A DNA stretch of 64,000 nt from Slackia heliotrinireducens DSM 20476 (GCF_000023885.1 NC_013165.1:2356001-2420000), one strand, 5' to 3'; positions 38,316 to 47,397 are shown, counted from the first letter of the stretch. Notes: generated from the letters alone by a model not told the origin. Translations and numbers: made by a program.

Positions 38316-39257
38316 TTACAAGCCGCGCCTGGTCAGCCAGGTGAGGACATCGTCGAAAACGCGCTGGTGGTCGTCTTCGTTCAGAATCTCGTGGCGCATG
38401 CTGCGATACAGCGACACGTCAACCACGTGGATGCCGGATTTCTGATACAGCTCGACGGCCTTCATGACGCCTTCGCCGTTGTCACCCACCGGGTCCTCCG
38501 CGCCCGCGATAAAGAGAACGGGCAAGGTCTTCGGTATGTTGGCCGCAGCCTTCGGGTCGGCGGCGATGCTCGTCAACCCAAGCAGAGCTTTGTATCCGCC
38601 CAGCGTGAACATGACGCCGCACAGCGGATCCTCAATATATTTGTCCACGTTCGCTTCGCTATAGGAAAGCCAGTCCAACGGCGTGCGCGCGTTCTTGACG
38701 GCCTTGGAGTATGCGCCCGTGACCATGCCGTCGACCAGCTCGCTTTTAGCCGTCTCGCCATGCAGCTTGATAAGGAGGTTGACCAGTGCGGTGCCGCCCT
38801 TCGACACGACAGGCGGCGTGAAACCGACGCCGCAGATGATGGCGGCTGCCAACCCGTCGGCATGACGCGTCAGGTACGCCTGGGTCATGAAGGCCCCCAT
38901 CGAGTGGCCGAACAGGACGTACGGCACGCCTGCAAAGCGCTCCTGCATAAGGCCGCGCAGGCCATGGACGTCTTCGATCAGCGTGTCGGTTCCGTTCGGG
39001 TTACAGGAGATGTGACTCAGCGATTCCGGCGTCGCCACGCTTTTGCCATGACCCACATGGTCGTTTCCGCAGACGGCGAAACCGTGTTCGACAAGAAAAC
39101 CTGCGAACTCGGTGTACCTTTCGATGTATTCCTCCATGCCGTGGGCGATCTGGATGACGCCGCGCAAGGGCTTCTCGTCGGTGTCGGGCTCCCAGACAAC
39201 GGCATGCACGGTGGTTTTGCCGTCGTGGCTCGGATACGTAAGGTCGGATGTCTTCAT
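38316..39257 (-). CDS. Alpha/beta hydrolase, monoacylglycerol lipase-like
   Basis: Cytosolic serine hydrolase of 313 residues. The nucleophile elbow is [26 protein letters not shown] and [10 protein letters not shown] match the monoglyceride-lipase/lysophospholipase group (COG2267). The catalytic histidine is likely in [11 protein letters not shown] at 39257 has AAAGGGGA four bases upstream. Because glpK is the next gene, the probable task is releasing glycerol from monoacylglycerol or lysolipid for phosphorylation. No signal peptide is seen. Confidence 0.88.
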   Translation of the reverse strand: MKTSDLTYPSHDGKTTVHAVVWEPDTDEKPLRGVIQIAHGMEEYIERYTEFAGFLVEHGFAVCGNDHVGHGKSVATPESLSHISCNPNGTDTLIEDVHGLRGLMQERFAGVPYVLFGHSMGAFMTQAYLTRHADGLAAAIICGVGFTPPVVSKGGTALVNLLIKLHGETAKSELVDGMVTGAYSKAVKNARTPLDWLSYSEANVDKYIEDPLCGVMFTLGGYKALLGLTSIAADPKAAANIPKTLPVLFIAGAEDPVGDNGEGVMKAVELYQKSGIHVVDVSLYRSMRHEILNEDDHQRVFDDVLTWLTRRGL

Positions 39258-39354
39258 ACATTCCCCTTTCGTCTGCATCGGGATGATTATAGCCCCATTG
39301 GGGGCCGAACGCGCGAAGCGGACGCCTTACGTTCGGCGGCTTTTTGGAGACAGG

Positions 39355-39933
39355 TCACCACAGCCCGGTCAGTACGACCGCGGCGAAAGCCATGCCGATA
39401 TAGGGAGCGAAGGGAAAATCCCGCGCCGGAGGCGGCGCCCTTTTGATGCGCGCCACGGCGCAGCGGACGACCTGCGCGGCCAAAGCCAGGATGCAGGCCC
39501 CCGCAAGGCAAGCGAAAACCCCGTAGAACCCCAGGTACAGCCCGAGCACGGCGAGCAGCTTCACGTCTCCCCCTCCGATGGCGGGCGACCCGGTCGCAGC
39601 CGTCATGGACCCGCCGCTTGCCAGCAGCACCGCGGCGACCGATGCGGCTGCGACAAACGACTGCGCCACGCCCGCGCGCATAGACCCCGAAGCCATGGCG
39701 GAAAACGGAAGCGGTCCGGAAGGTTCCCAAGATGCGCCGCCCCCGACCAGGCAGAGCAGCATTGCTGTTGCCGCCCACAGAACCGCAAGCGACAGGGTGA
39801 GCTTGTTGGGGATGTTGCGCGTGCGCATGTCGACGATGGCGATTCGCACAAGAAGCGCGACCGCACACGCCCAGGCCGTTGCGGAAACCACGGCCGAAAG
39901 AGGAAGCGGATATGCCAAGACAACAATCATCAT
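39355..39933 (-). CDS. Prepilin peptidase, A24 family
   Basis: Membrane aspartic protease of about 192 residues with about six helices that processes type IV-like prepilins. The two catalytic aspartates are seen in VDMRTRNIPN and GGGDVKLLAVLG (the GxGD motif). It lacks the methyltransferase domain, as in the CpaA/TadV-type short form. The start is unclear: ATG 39933 gives the shorter N-terminus used here, while ATG 39984 adds 17 residues; neither has a good ribosome site. No pilin genes are nearby. Confidence 0.82.
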   Translation of the reverse strand: MMIVVLAYPLPLSAVVSATAWACAVALLVRIAIVDMRTRNIPNKLTLSLAVLWAATAMLLCLVGGGASWEPSGPLPFSAMASGSMRAGVAQSFVAAASVAAVLLASGGSMTAATGSPAIGGGDVKLLAVLGLYLGFYGVFACLAGACILALAAQVVRCAVARIKRAPPPARDFPFAPYIGMAFAAVVLTGLW

Positions 39934-40115
39934 GGCGACTACGCTACGGCACGAACCTTGCCGAACTGTATGTAAAGTTTGCATCGAAACGCGGCCAAAA
40001 CCTGAACCGGATTCGACCCGACCCTGATTTTCTCCTGATTTGCCTGGTCAGAAGCGCGCTTATTCCTTATCTGCCCGTATGCGGGGCAGCAAGACTTGTG
40101 GCCAGATTGAAGACG

Positions 40116-40724
40116 CTACAGCAGAGCCGCGAAATCGGCGGCCGTTATGGCTCCGACGCGGATGATTTCCGGATGGTCGCCGGTGCAATCCGCAACCGTG
40201 GAGGAAACGCCGCTCCGAGGCACGTTGTCGCCCAATGCTGCAGATACACGGCTCAGGACGGCGGGGTCGATTTCGGAAAAACGGCGAGGCGGCTTGTGGC
40301 CCTGAAGGTTCGCACTGGACGTGGCCAAAGGGAATCCGCAACGGCGGATAAGCTCCAACGCGGTGTCGTCGTCGGGCATGCGCAGGGCGATGGTGCCGTC
40401 CGGACCGCAGAATGCTTTGGGGACGGTGCTTGCCGCGCGCACGATGAGCGTCAGAGGACCGGGCCAAAACACCCGCGCCATGGTCTGGGCGAATTCGGGA
40501 ACGTCCTGCCCGTACAGCAGAAGCGACGAATGCTGTCCCACCAGCCACGGAATGGCCTTGCCGGCGTCGCGTTCTTTAATGTCGTAAATCGCCTGCGGCG
40601 TTTGGGCCAACCCCACAGCCAAGCCGATGCCATACACCGTATCGGTCGGAAAAATGATCGGCCGCCCCACGTTGAGCGCCGCGAGGGCATCGTCAAAAGA
40701 GCTCGTCTCAAGTGCCTCGGCCAT
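40116..40724 (-). CDS. L-threonylcarbamoyladenylate synthase (Sua5/YrdC)
   Basis: Makes threonylcarbamoyl-AMP for the t6A modification of tRNAs that read ANN codons. The 202-residue YrdC domain has GRPIIFPTDTVYGIG, AIYDIKERD, WPGPLTLIV, LRMPDD and TSSANLQGHKPP. The Sua5 C-terminal domain is absent. ATG at 40724 has GAGGA four bases upstream. Confidence 0.9.
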   Translation of the reverse strand: MAEALETSSFDDALAALNVGRPIIFPTDTVYGIGLAVGLAQTPQAIYDIKERDAGKAIPWLVGQHSSLLLYGQDVPEFAQTMARVFWPGPLTLIVRAASTVPKAFCGPDGTIALRMPDDDTALELIRRCGFPLATSSANLQGHKPPRRFSEIDPAVLSRVSAALGDNVPRSGVSSTVADCTGDHPEIIRVGAITAADFAALL

Positions 40725-40820
40725 TCGATCCTCGATTCAACTGGGTTTGAAGCTTGGACCCACGAGTCTAGCACAGGGGTGTGGAAAACAAAGGCGCGGC
40801 AGGTCACAGACCGGTAACGG

Positions 40821-41387
40821 TTAGGGAAGCATGGCCTTGATGCCGATAATCACCAACACGATGCCGCCGACGACCTCGGCACGTTCGCCCAGCACCGTTC
40901 CGAACCGGCGCCCTACGACGAGGGCCACGATGCACAGCGCAAACGTGGTCAAGGCGATGATTGAAGCCGCCGAAACGATGGACACCGCCTCGGCACGCAA
41001 GGTGACGCCGACAGCGAAGGCATCGATGCTGGTGGCTATGGCCTGCATGACCACGGCAGGCAGCGTGATGACGCCGCTTTCGACGCCCATTCCACCATCG
41101 CCTCCGTCTCGCAGCGTCTGCACGCCTTCTTTAATCATGTTGCCGCCGATGAAGCCCAGAATGATGAGGGCGACGATGCCCGAATAGCGCTCGATGACGG
41201 CTCCGAACGCGCTGCCGAGTATGTAGCCCAACACCGGCATGAGCCCCTGGAACAGGCCGAACGCCACAGGCAGCATAAGCTGGCGGGCGCGGGTCATTGC
41301 CGGATACGCGAACATGTCCGAAATGGTGACGGCGAAGGCATCCATCGAAAGCGCCACGCCGATGAGTACGACCTCGACGATTCCCAT
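40821..41387 (-). CDS. mntP: Manganese efflux pump MntP
   Basis: Six-helix exporter of Mn2+, 188 residues, made of two inverted repeats with SMDAFAV (14-20) and SIDAFAVG in the second half; the acidic residues in these motifs bind the metal. FGLFQGLMPVLGY and IILGFIGGNMIKEG are conserved. GGAGGG precedes ATG 41387 by seven bases. It begins three bases after the nfo stop, so the two are cotranscribed. Confidence 0.93.
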   Translation of the reverse strand: MGIVEVVLIGVALSMDAFAVTISDMFAYPAMTRARQLMLPVAFGLFQGLMPVLGYILGSAFGAVIERYSGIVALIILGFIGGNMIKEGVQTLRDGGDGGMGVESGVITLPAVVMQAIATSIDAFAVGVTLRAEAVSIVSAASIIALTTFALCIVALVVGRRFGTVLGERAEVVGGIVLVIIGIKAMLP

Positions 41388-41390
41388 CCG

Positions 41391-42233
41391 CTAGCCCTCC
41401 GCACCTTCGGCCAGGCTGCGCAGCATTTCGATTTCGGCGGCGTAACCGGGCAATTCGTTCGGCGTTTCCAGAATGAACGGCAGGTCGCGCAGAGCCGGGT
41501 GCCGGACGATGCGCGCAAACGCCTCGAGTCCGATGTGCCCGTTGCCGATGGTTTCGTGGCGGTCCTTGTGCGATCCGCAGGGGTTCTTGCTGTCGTTGAT
41601 GTGCACCGCCCGCAGCCGGTCGAGCCCCACGACGCGGTCGAATTCGTCCAACACGCCGTCAAGGTCGTTCACGATGTCGTACCCGCCGTCGAACACATGG
41701 CAGGTGTCGAAGCATACCCCCAGGTGGGATTCGAGCTCCACCCGCTCGATGATGGCCGCCAGCTCCTCGAAGGTGCGGCCCACTTCGCTCCCTTTGCCGG
41801 ACATGGTCTCGAGCAGCACCGTGGTGGTCTGCTCCGGCCGCAGCACCTGGTTGAGCAGGTCTGCGATCATCTCGATGGCCGCTTCGGACCCCTGCCCCAC
41901 ATGGCTGCCCGGATGGAAGTTGTAGTAGCTGTTCGGCACGGATTCCATGCGGACCAGGTCGTCAGCCATGGCCTGAAGCGCAAATTCGCGGGTTCGTTCC
42001 TTATCCGAGCAGGGATTCAGCGTGTACGGAGCATGGGCTACAAGCGGCGCGAACCCATGTTGGGCCATGTGGTCGCAAAGGGCTTGCGCGTCGGCGGGAT
42101 TGATAGCCTTCGCGCTTCCGCCCCGCGGGTTGCGGGTGAAGAACGCAAACGTATCCGCGCCGATTTCGGTGGCCGTCTTCCCCATGGCCAAAAAGCCCGA
42201 AGACGACGACAAATGACAACCGATATGGAGCAT
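41391..42233 (-). CDS. nfo: Deoxyribonuclease IV (apurinic endonuclease)
   Basis: Zinc-dependent AP endonuclease of 280 residues for base-excision repair. The TIM-barrel metal ligands are seen in [56 protein letters not shown] and ILETPN. ATG at 42233 has AAAGGG five bases upstream. It precedes mntP and is read away from a small membrane-protein gene. Confidence 0.93.
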   Translation of the reverse strand: MLHIGCHLSSSSGFLAMGKTATEIGADTFAFFTRNPRGGSAKAINPADAQALCDHMAQHGFAPLVAHAPYTLNPCSDKERTREFALQAMADDLVRMESVPNSYYNFHPGSHVGQGSEAAIEMIADLLNQVLRPEQTTTVLLETMSGKGSEVGRTFEELAAIIERVELESHLGVCFDTCHVFDGGYDIVNDLDGVLDEFDRVVGLDRLRAVHINDSKNPCGSHKDRHETIGNGHIGLEAFARIVRHPALRDLPFILETPNELPGYAAEIEMLRSLAEGAEG

Positions 42234-42370
42234 GCCCACCCTTTCGAACTGCAAATCAACGAACCTAACGGCTTGTCAACGCCCTTTCGACGCACGGATT
42301 ACATCGGGCGGACCAGCTCTCGCGTTCGGCATAGTGTATGGCATACTTGCATCGTCGAGAAAGGCATACC

Positions 42371-42640
42371 ATGAAAACATCGAACGAGAATTTTTACGAA
42401 GCATACGTGATCAACAACGACGGCACCAAGACGTCTGCTCCGATGACGTTCGTCGAACGCCCTAACAACCCGTTCGGAAACGGCGCATCGGCACAGGCCG
42501 TCGCCTACACCCCCGGCCTGCATCTTGGACGTCGCATCCTAGGCCTCGGACTTGTGGCCATCGGCATCCCGATGCTCATCCTGCCTGGCCCCGGCCTTCT
42601 GGCCGTAACGCTTGGCCTGTCGATGGCTTTGCTTCCGTAA
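42371..42640 (+). CDS. Small PGPGW-like membrane protein
   Basis: Protein of 89 residues with a polar N-terminal half and one hydrophobic hairpin region (61-88) containing GIPMLILPGPGLLAVTLGL, which resembles the PGPGW family of putative membrane proteins. Function unknown. ATG at 42371 has GAAAGG six bases upstream. It is monocistronic, followed by a strong terminator, and divergent from nfo. Confidence 0.68.
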   Translation: MKTSNENFYEAYVINNDGTKTSAPMTFVERPNNPFGNGASAQAVAYTPGLHLGRRILGLGLVAIGIPMLILPGPGLLAVTLGLSMALLP

Positions 42641-42692
42641 TTTCATCCACCCTTCATGCTTCCCACAGAGCACGACACATCTCCTTCCTACA

Positions 42693-42731
42693 GGGGCCCC
42701 GTATCGCACAGCGGGGCCCCGCCCCTTTTTA
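42693..42731 (+). terminator. Terminator of the PGPGW-like gene
   Basis: Stem GGGGCCCCG/CGGGGCCCC with a loop of about nine bases, then GCCCCTTTTTA, about 50 bases after the stop. Confidence 0.82.
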
Positions 42732-42862
42732 TGGGCGTGTTGCCCTGGCCGGCCGAACATTCGACCGGGAGCTTCATGGACTTCGGCCCCGCCGAATCGC
42801 AGTCCCGTCCGATGAATCGGCAAACAAGGGCTCGCCGGTATCCTAGACGGCAGGCCAACAGC

Positions 42863-42902
42863 AGCAAAACGCCCCGCCGCTGCAAACGCAGAGACGGGGC
42901 GA
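42863..42902 (-). terminator. Terminator of the second FKBP gene
   Basis: Minus-strand stem CGCCCCGTC/GGCGGGGCG, then TTTTGCTG, about 25 bases after the isomerase stop. Confidence 0.76.
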
Positions 42903-42925
42903 CGTTATTCGGAGTAGCAAAGCGC

Positions 42926-43354
42926 CTAGTCGACGACTTCGACCAGCTCGATATCGAAGTTGAGGTCTTTGCCGGCAAGCTCGTGGTTCGTATCGAACAC
43001 GACGTTTTCGGAGTCGACGGACACGACCAACGCCGGGAAGGTGCGGCCCAGCGAATCGTTGAGACACACAGCCTGGCCCACGATCAGGTCTTCTGCACCG
43101 GGAATCACCGATGCAGGAACGGTGTAGACGGCGGCGGGATCGGTCTCGCCGTAGGCGTCCTTGGCGGGAATGTGGACCGTCTTCTTCTCCCCCACCTGCA
43201 TGTCAAGCACGGCGGCGTCGAACCCGGGAATCATCTGGCCGATGCCGGCGACGAACTCCAGCGGCTCGCCACGGTCGTAGCTGCTGTCGAACTGGCTTCC
43301 GTCATCCAACGTACCACGGTAGTGCACTTTGATGGTCTTGCCCTGGTTGCTCAT
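42926..43354 (-). CDS. FKBP-type peptidyl-prolyl isomerase, SlyD-like (copy 2)
   Basis: Cytosolic prolyl isomerase/chaperone of 142 residues. The FKBP part (KVHYRGTLDDGSQFDSSYD, GQMIPGFDAAVLDMQVGEKK) is interrupted by an insert-in-flap region (about 70-120), then NHELAGKDLNFDIELVEV, as in SlyD. The His-rich tail of E. coli SlyD is missing. ATG at 43354 has AAAGGA six bases upstream. It is a close paralogue of the gene at 43602-44027; each has its own terminator. Confidence 0.9.
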   Translation of the reverse strand: MSNQGKTIKVHYRGTLDDGSQFDSSYDRGEPLEFVAGIGQMIPGFDAAVLDMQVGEKKTVHIPAKDAYGETDPAAVYTVPASVIPGAEDLIVGQAVCLNDSLGRTFPALVVSVDSENVVFDTNHELAGKDLNFDIELVEVVD

Positions 43355-43532
43355 GGCGATTCCTTTCAGCGTCGAAGTGATGCGTATATGGTACCCGACC
43401 AGCTCCGCCCGCCCAAGCGCAGCTGCGCAATCCCGCAGGTAATCCACGAGGCCGCAGGGGCGCGGCGGAGCTTCCGCTTGGGCCGAAGTCCCGATTTGCG
43501 ACCATCCGGCGGCATCGGGGTCCGCAATGCAG

Positions 43533-43571
43533 AACGCCCCGTTCGCCGATGGATGCCGGCGGACGGGGCGC
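43533..43571 (-). terminator. Terminator of the first FKBP gene
   Basis: Minus-strand stem CGCCCCGTCCGCCG/CGGCGAACGGGGCG with a short loop, then TTCTGCATT; the U-run is weak. It is located about 30 bases after the isomerase stop. Confidence 0.6.
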
Positions 43572-43601
43572 ATGGAGCGCAAGGCTTTGCAGCTGGAACG
43601 T

Positions 43602-44027
43602 TTAGCCTTCGACCTCGACCAGTTCGATTTCGAAGGTGAGGTCCTTGCCGGCCAGCTCGTGGTTCATGTCAAGCACCACGTTCTGTTCGTCCAGAGAAAC
43701 GACCTTCGCCGGGAAAGGGCCCATGGGCCCGTTGAAGTACACGGTCTGACCGACGGGCAGGTTCTCGGCACCCGGGATCATTGCCACGGGAACGGTCTGG
43801 ACGGCTTCGGGGTTGTGCTCGCCGTAGGCGTCCTTGGCGGGAATGTGGACGGTCTTCTTCTCGCCGACGGCCATCTCAAGCACGGCGGCGTCGAAACCGG
43901 GGATCATCTGGCCGGCGCCCGCGGTGAACTCCAGCGGCTCGCCGCGGTCGTAGCTGGAATCGAACTGGGTGCCGTCGTCCAGCGTGCCGCGATAATGCGC
44001 CTTGACCTTCTTGCCCTGATTGCTCAT
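43602..44027 (-). CDS. FKBP-type peptidyl-prolyl isomerase, SlyD-like (copy 1)
   Basis: Prolyl isomerase/chaperone of 141 residues with the same layout as its neighbour: KAHYRGTLDDGTQFDSSYD, GQMIPGFDAAVLEMAVGEKK, AKDAYGEHNPEAV and NHELAGKDLTFEIELVEVEG. Most differences from copy 2 fall in the insert region (for example FNGPMGPFPAKVV against LNDSLGRTFPALVV), which usually binds unfolded clients. ATG at 44027 has AAAGGA six bases upstream. A tandem duplication. Confidence 0.9.
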   Translation of the reverse strand: MSNQGKKVKAHYRGTLDDGTQFDSSYDRGEPLEFTAGAGQMIPGFDAAVLEMAVGEKKTVHIPAKDAYGEHNPEAVQTVPVAMIPGAENLPVGQTVYFNGPMGPFPAKVVSLDEQNVVLDMNHELAGKDLTFEIELVEVEG

Positions 44028-44147
44028 GTGATTTCCTTTCGAAAGTAAATGCAATGGGGCAATGGTACCCGACCCGCTGCGGCTCGCGCGCCCCGCTCAC
44101 GCATCCCTACAGGCAATCCACGAGTCGAACGGGCGGCGTACCGCAGG

Positions 44148-45350
44148 CTACGGCTGCACGACTCCCGTCAGTGCAGCAATGGCGATGACGACGACAAACA
44201 GAACAAGGGCAACCAGTCCCGTCAGCAAAAGGTTCAGGAAGAACCCCAGCTTGCGAAGCTTTGGGAAGCGCTTCTTCAAGAAATGCTTGTCGACAAGCGC
44301 CCAGAAGGCGCACAGCATCCAGCCGCCAGCCAAAAAACCGTAGACGACCACCCTGAACCAAAAGGGCCACCCGCTGGGATCGTCATCACCTATGATGCAG
44401 AGCCACAGAATCCAGGACATGGCAAGCACGCACAGCGCGAGCAGCGCATTCCATATCATGGCGAGCGACGACACGAACAGCGATCGGGGCTTCATCTCTG
44501 GTTCGGCGGCCGAAGCCGACTCAGCCTTCAACGGCACGGCAGGCTCGGAGCCGCCCAATGCGCGGGACACGGCCTGCTTAAGCTCCGCTGCCGAAGAGAA
44601 CCGCTTCGCAGGATCGAACGCGGTGGCCTTCGCCAAAACGCTGCGCATGGCAGGGGTCGTTTGGGCCTGCGCGAACCCATCGGCCAGGTCCGACTGGGTC
44701 GGCATGCGCCCCAACAGGCAAAACGCGTATACCATACCCAAAGCATAGATGTCGCTGGCCACGCTCGATTGGGCATAGCCGAACTGCTCGGGGGCTGCAT
44801 AGCCTCGCATGCCGAAGGGGTTCGTATCCCGTTCGGCCCCCGACGCGTATTCCCGCGCCACGTCGAAATCGACCAGAACGGGCATGTCTTTAGCGGTTAT
44901 GACGATGTTTCCAGGCTGCAGGTCCCGATGGATGATGGGAGGATCGAACCCTTCGTGCAATTCCGACAAGGCGTCCGCCAGCCGCAAAAACACCGTCTGC
45001 AACCGCTCGCGGTCATATGTGCCCGAAAGGACGCACTGCTCAAGGGTCCGACCTTCGACAAACTCCATGACGACGACCGTTGTACCCGGTTCATGCTCTA
45101 CCTCGTAGATGAGGGGGACGTACTTGTAGCGAAGGCCCCGCTGCTGCGCCTCGTACAGAACATCGTACGCACGGCCGAACCCTTGGACATCCGCCATGAT
45201 TTTCCGAATGCGCAGCGGGCCGGTCGACCCGTCCCTACGCACAGGCAAAACCGCCTGGACAGTTTCGGCGGCATTGGCTGACAGCACCTGCTCGACACGA
45301 TATCGTCCGTCGTCATGTTCTTGCGCCGCATATATCTTCTGATTGTCCAT
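44148..45350 (-). CDS. Membrane-anchored Hanks-type kinase with degenerate motifs
   Basis: A 400-residue protein with an N-terminal kinase fold (about 15-265) and three to four membrane helices after residue 310. The beta-3 lysine (K50) and HRD (141-143) are kept, but the catalytic-loop lysine is glutamine (HRDLQPGN) and DFG is DFD (161-163). The glycine-rich loop is poor. It may be a weak kinase or pseudokinase. It closely parallels the next kinase upstream, whose stop lies six bases before this ATG (GGAG within the overlap), so they are coupled and perhaps a pair. Last gene of the cluster. Confidence 0.85.
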   Translation of the reverse strand: MDNQKIYAAQEHDDGRYRVEQVLSANAAETVQAVLPVRRDGSTGPLRIRKIMADVQGFGRAYDVLYEAQQRGLRYKYVPLIYEVEHEPGTTVVVMEFVEGRTLEQCVLSGTYDRERLQTVFLRLADALSELHEGFDPPIIHRDLQPGNIVITAKDMPVLVDFDVAREYASGAERDTNPFGMRGYAAPEQFGYAQSSVASDIYALGMVYAFCLLGRMPTQSDLADGFAQAQTTPAMRSVLAKATAFDPAKRFSSAAELKQAVSRALGGSEPAVPLKAESASAAEPEMKPRSLFVSSLAMIWNALLALCVLAMSWILWLCIIGDDDPSGWPFWFRVVVYGFLAGGWMLCAFWALVDKHFLKKRFPKLRKLGFFLNLLLTGLVALVLFVVVIAIAALTGVVQP

Positions 45351-45356
45351 CGTCCA

Positions 45357-46667
45357 CTACTCCAACCCTAAAGACAGCGGCACGAAGATCACAAGGATCA
45401 AAAACGCGATGTAGGCGATGGCCGTCAAAATGAGGTTCGGCACGAAACGAATATTCCGAAGGACCTTGAACCGCCGCTTGAGCGGGTATTTGTCCAGCAA
45501 GATCCAGCCGATGGCAATAGCGAACATCGGCAGGACAAACACGTACACAAGGAAATCGAACAGATAGGAATTCCCTTGCGTTCCCGCTATGGTCAGACCC
45601 ATAAGAGATCTTACCGTGAAGTACGCCGCCAGCCCGATAATAAGGACGTTCCAGACAAAACCCAAGCGCGAGAGCCAAACGGGCCTCGGCTTCAGGGCGG
45701 TGGAATCCGAGTCCGCAACGGCCGATCGGCCGGCGAGCCGAAATATACCTGGCTTAGACGAATGCGCAGGCGACGCGGCTGAGCCGTCGTTCGCAACGAC
45801 CCAATAGCTGACGCGCCTGTCCCCATCCGGCCGCGACGGGAGAACCTTCGCGCTCTCGTTTCCGCCGTTTCGGCATGCCGCATCAAGCGCCGTTTTGAGC
45901 TCCGACACGCTGGCGAAGCGGTCGTCGGGACTGAAGGCCGTGGCTTTGGCAATGACATTCCGCACCAAGTCGGACGCAGGCAGGTTTGAGAACCCGGCTT
46001 CCCTATCGGCTTGAGTCGGCGTGCGGCCCAACAGGCAATACGCAATCACCATACCCAGCGCGTATACGTCGCTGCGCACGGTGGTCTGGGCATAGCCGAA
46101 CTGCTCCGGCGGCGCATAGGCGCGCGTGCCGAAGTGGTTCGTGTCCTCATCGGAACCGGGCTTGTATTCCCGCGAGATTCCGAAGTCGATAAGCACCGGC
46201 ACGCCCATCTTGCTGATCATGATGTTGGAAGGCTTCAGGTCCCGATGGATGATGGGCTGCGCGAACCCTTCGTGAAGCTCGATCAAGGCGTCGCACAGTT
46301 GCATGAACAGCGCAGTCGTTTGCTCCCACGACAGATGGTTCGCCTCGAGATGCTTGTCCAGCGAAAGGCCCTGGACCCGCTCCATCACGACAACGGTCTC
46401 GTCGTCGTAGCGTTCAACTTCGTATACTGCGGGAATGTGCTTGAAGCGGTAGCCGCTGCGCTGCGCCTGGCGGATGAGCTCGTAGGCGCTGCCCACGCCG
46501 TGCCCGCTGGCGATGATTTTGCGGATGCACTGCTGACCGAGGGATCCGTCGTAGCCGATGGCAGACACCAGCTGCGTCGTCTCGATCGGGCTCGACTTGA
46601 TGACGGCGTCCACGTGGTAACGCTCGCCATGGGCAAGTTCGTTCAAATATGCATCCAATTCGTTCAT
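45357..46667 (-). CDS. Membrane-anchored Hanks-type Ser/Thr kinase
   Basis: A 436-residue kinase with standard catalytic motifs: K50, HRDLKPSN (141-148), DFG (161-163) and APPE (185-188). The glycine loop is replaced by VIKSSPIETTQLV. Three membrane helices follow residue 335, without PASTA repeats, so the sensor would be in the membrane or absent. ATG at 46667 matches the paralogue's start; no clear ribosome site is seen. Cotranscribed with the degenerate kinase downstream. Substrates are unknown; the two helix-turn-helix proteins upstream are the obvious candidates. Confidence 0.9.
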   Translation of the reverse strand: MNELDAYLNELAHGERYHVDAVIKSSPIETTQLVSAIGYDGSLGQQCIRKIIASGHGVGSAYELIRQAQRSGYRFKHIPAVYEVERYDDETVVVMERVQGLSLDKHLEANHLSWEQTTALFMQLCDALIELHEGFAQPIIHRDLKPSNIMISKMGVPVLIDFGISREYKPGSDEDTNHFGTRAYAPPEQFGYAQTTVRSDVYALGMVIAYCLLGRTPTQADREAGFSNLPASDLVRNVIAKATAFSPDDRFASVSELKTALDAACRNGGNESAKVLPSRPDGDRRVSYWVVANDGSAASPAHSSKPGIFRLAGRSAVADSDSTALKPRPVWLSRLGFVWNVLIIGLAAYFTVRSLMGLTIAGTQGNSYLFDFLVYVFVLPMFAIAIGWILLDKYPLKRRFKVLRNIRFVPNLILTAIAYIAFLILVIFVPLSLGLE

Positions 46668-46757
46668 GGTGGTATGGTACCAAAGCTTTCGGCGTGCACT
46701 GTCCACAAACGCGTACATGAGGGCCGTATCGGTTGCTGCGGCCCTATAGGCCGACGC

Positions 46758-46856
46758 GGAAGGCGCATACGCCATGCTCAAACAGTCCTGCTTTGGCGAA
46801 ATGTCCGCCGGACATTTCGCGTCGTGCGGAACTGCGCGTGGCATACGCGCCTTCTG
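46758..46856 (-). repeat. Long imperfect hairpin between HTH and kinase genes
   Basis: Outer arms 46758-46777 and 46836-46855 (GAAGGCGCATACGCCATGC and its near complement) enclose an inner perfect 11-pair stem CGAAATGTCCG (46797-46807) / CGGACATTTCG (46809-46819) with a single-base centre. The whole spans about 99 bases in a 221-bp gap. No U-run follows, so it may regulate read-through to the kinases or be a palindromic element. Confidence 0.6.
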
Positions 46857-46888
46857 CCCCTGACCGAACAGTGGCGGATCGGTTGTGC

Positions 46889-47332
46889 CTAATCGGGGTC
46901 GTAAAGCGCCTTATGGCCTCGTTTGACCAGTTCGTCGTTGCATTCCATCATGCTCATGCCCTTGTTGACGCAGAAGATGATGATGGCGTCCCGTTCGTTT
47001 TTGGGAGACAACGGGCTCAGCCCTGCCGCCTGCAGCGTACGGGCGGATTCTTTCAGGTCCATTTGCATTGCGAACACAAGCTGCAGCACCCTGTCGCGGG
47101 CCGGGTGCTCCTTGCGCCCGGAAATGATCTCGTATCCGTACGTATACCCTATTTCCGTTTCAGCCAGGACCTTCGACTGGACCAAGCCCTTCTTGTCCAG
47201 CAAGTGCTGTAGGTAATCCGACAGGGTCCGCCGGCCAGGCTGGCGTTCTCCCAAGTAGGAATCGAGGTTCGGCGCCGCAAGCAGCTCGTCGAGCAGCTCG
47301 TCAGTCAACGGTTCTGTCTGGGTTTCGTCCAT
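46889..47332 (-). CDS. Small XRE-like helix-turn-helix protein (copy 1)
   Basis: Cytosolic protein of 147 residues. The acidic N-terminus is followed by LSDYLQHLLDKKGLVQSKVL, ETEIGYTYGYEIISGRKEH and ARDRVLQLVFAMQMDLKESA, an XRE-type DNA-binding layout, then LSPKNERDAIIIFCVNKG. The same order is in its neighbour at 47398-47859. Proteins of this type are often encoded beside Ser/Thr kinases. ATG at 47332 has GAGGG four bases upstream. It lies directly upstream of the kinase pair. Confidence 0.72.
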   Translation of the reverse strand: MDETQTEPLTDELLDELLAAPNLDSYLGERQPGRRTLSDYLQHLLDKKGLVQSKVLAETEIGYTYGYEIISGRKEHPARDRVLQLVFAMQMDLKESARTLQAAGLSPLSPKNERDAIIIFCVNKGMSMMECNDELVKRGHKALYDPD

Positions 47333-47397
47333 GCGGCCCTCGTTCCTATAGGGTAATCGGCTTTTCTGAAGTATAAGCCAACGCACGCACGGCAACG

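Noticed and set aside
42234-42370. Manganese (yybP-ykoY) riboswitch for mntP
   Set aside because: mntP is preceded by nfo with a three-base gap, and no such element is seen upstream of nfo.
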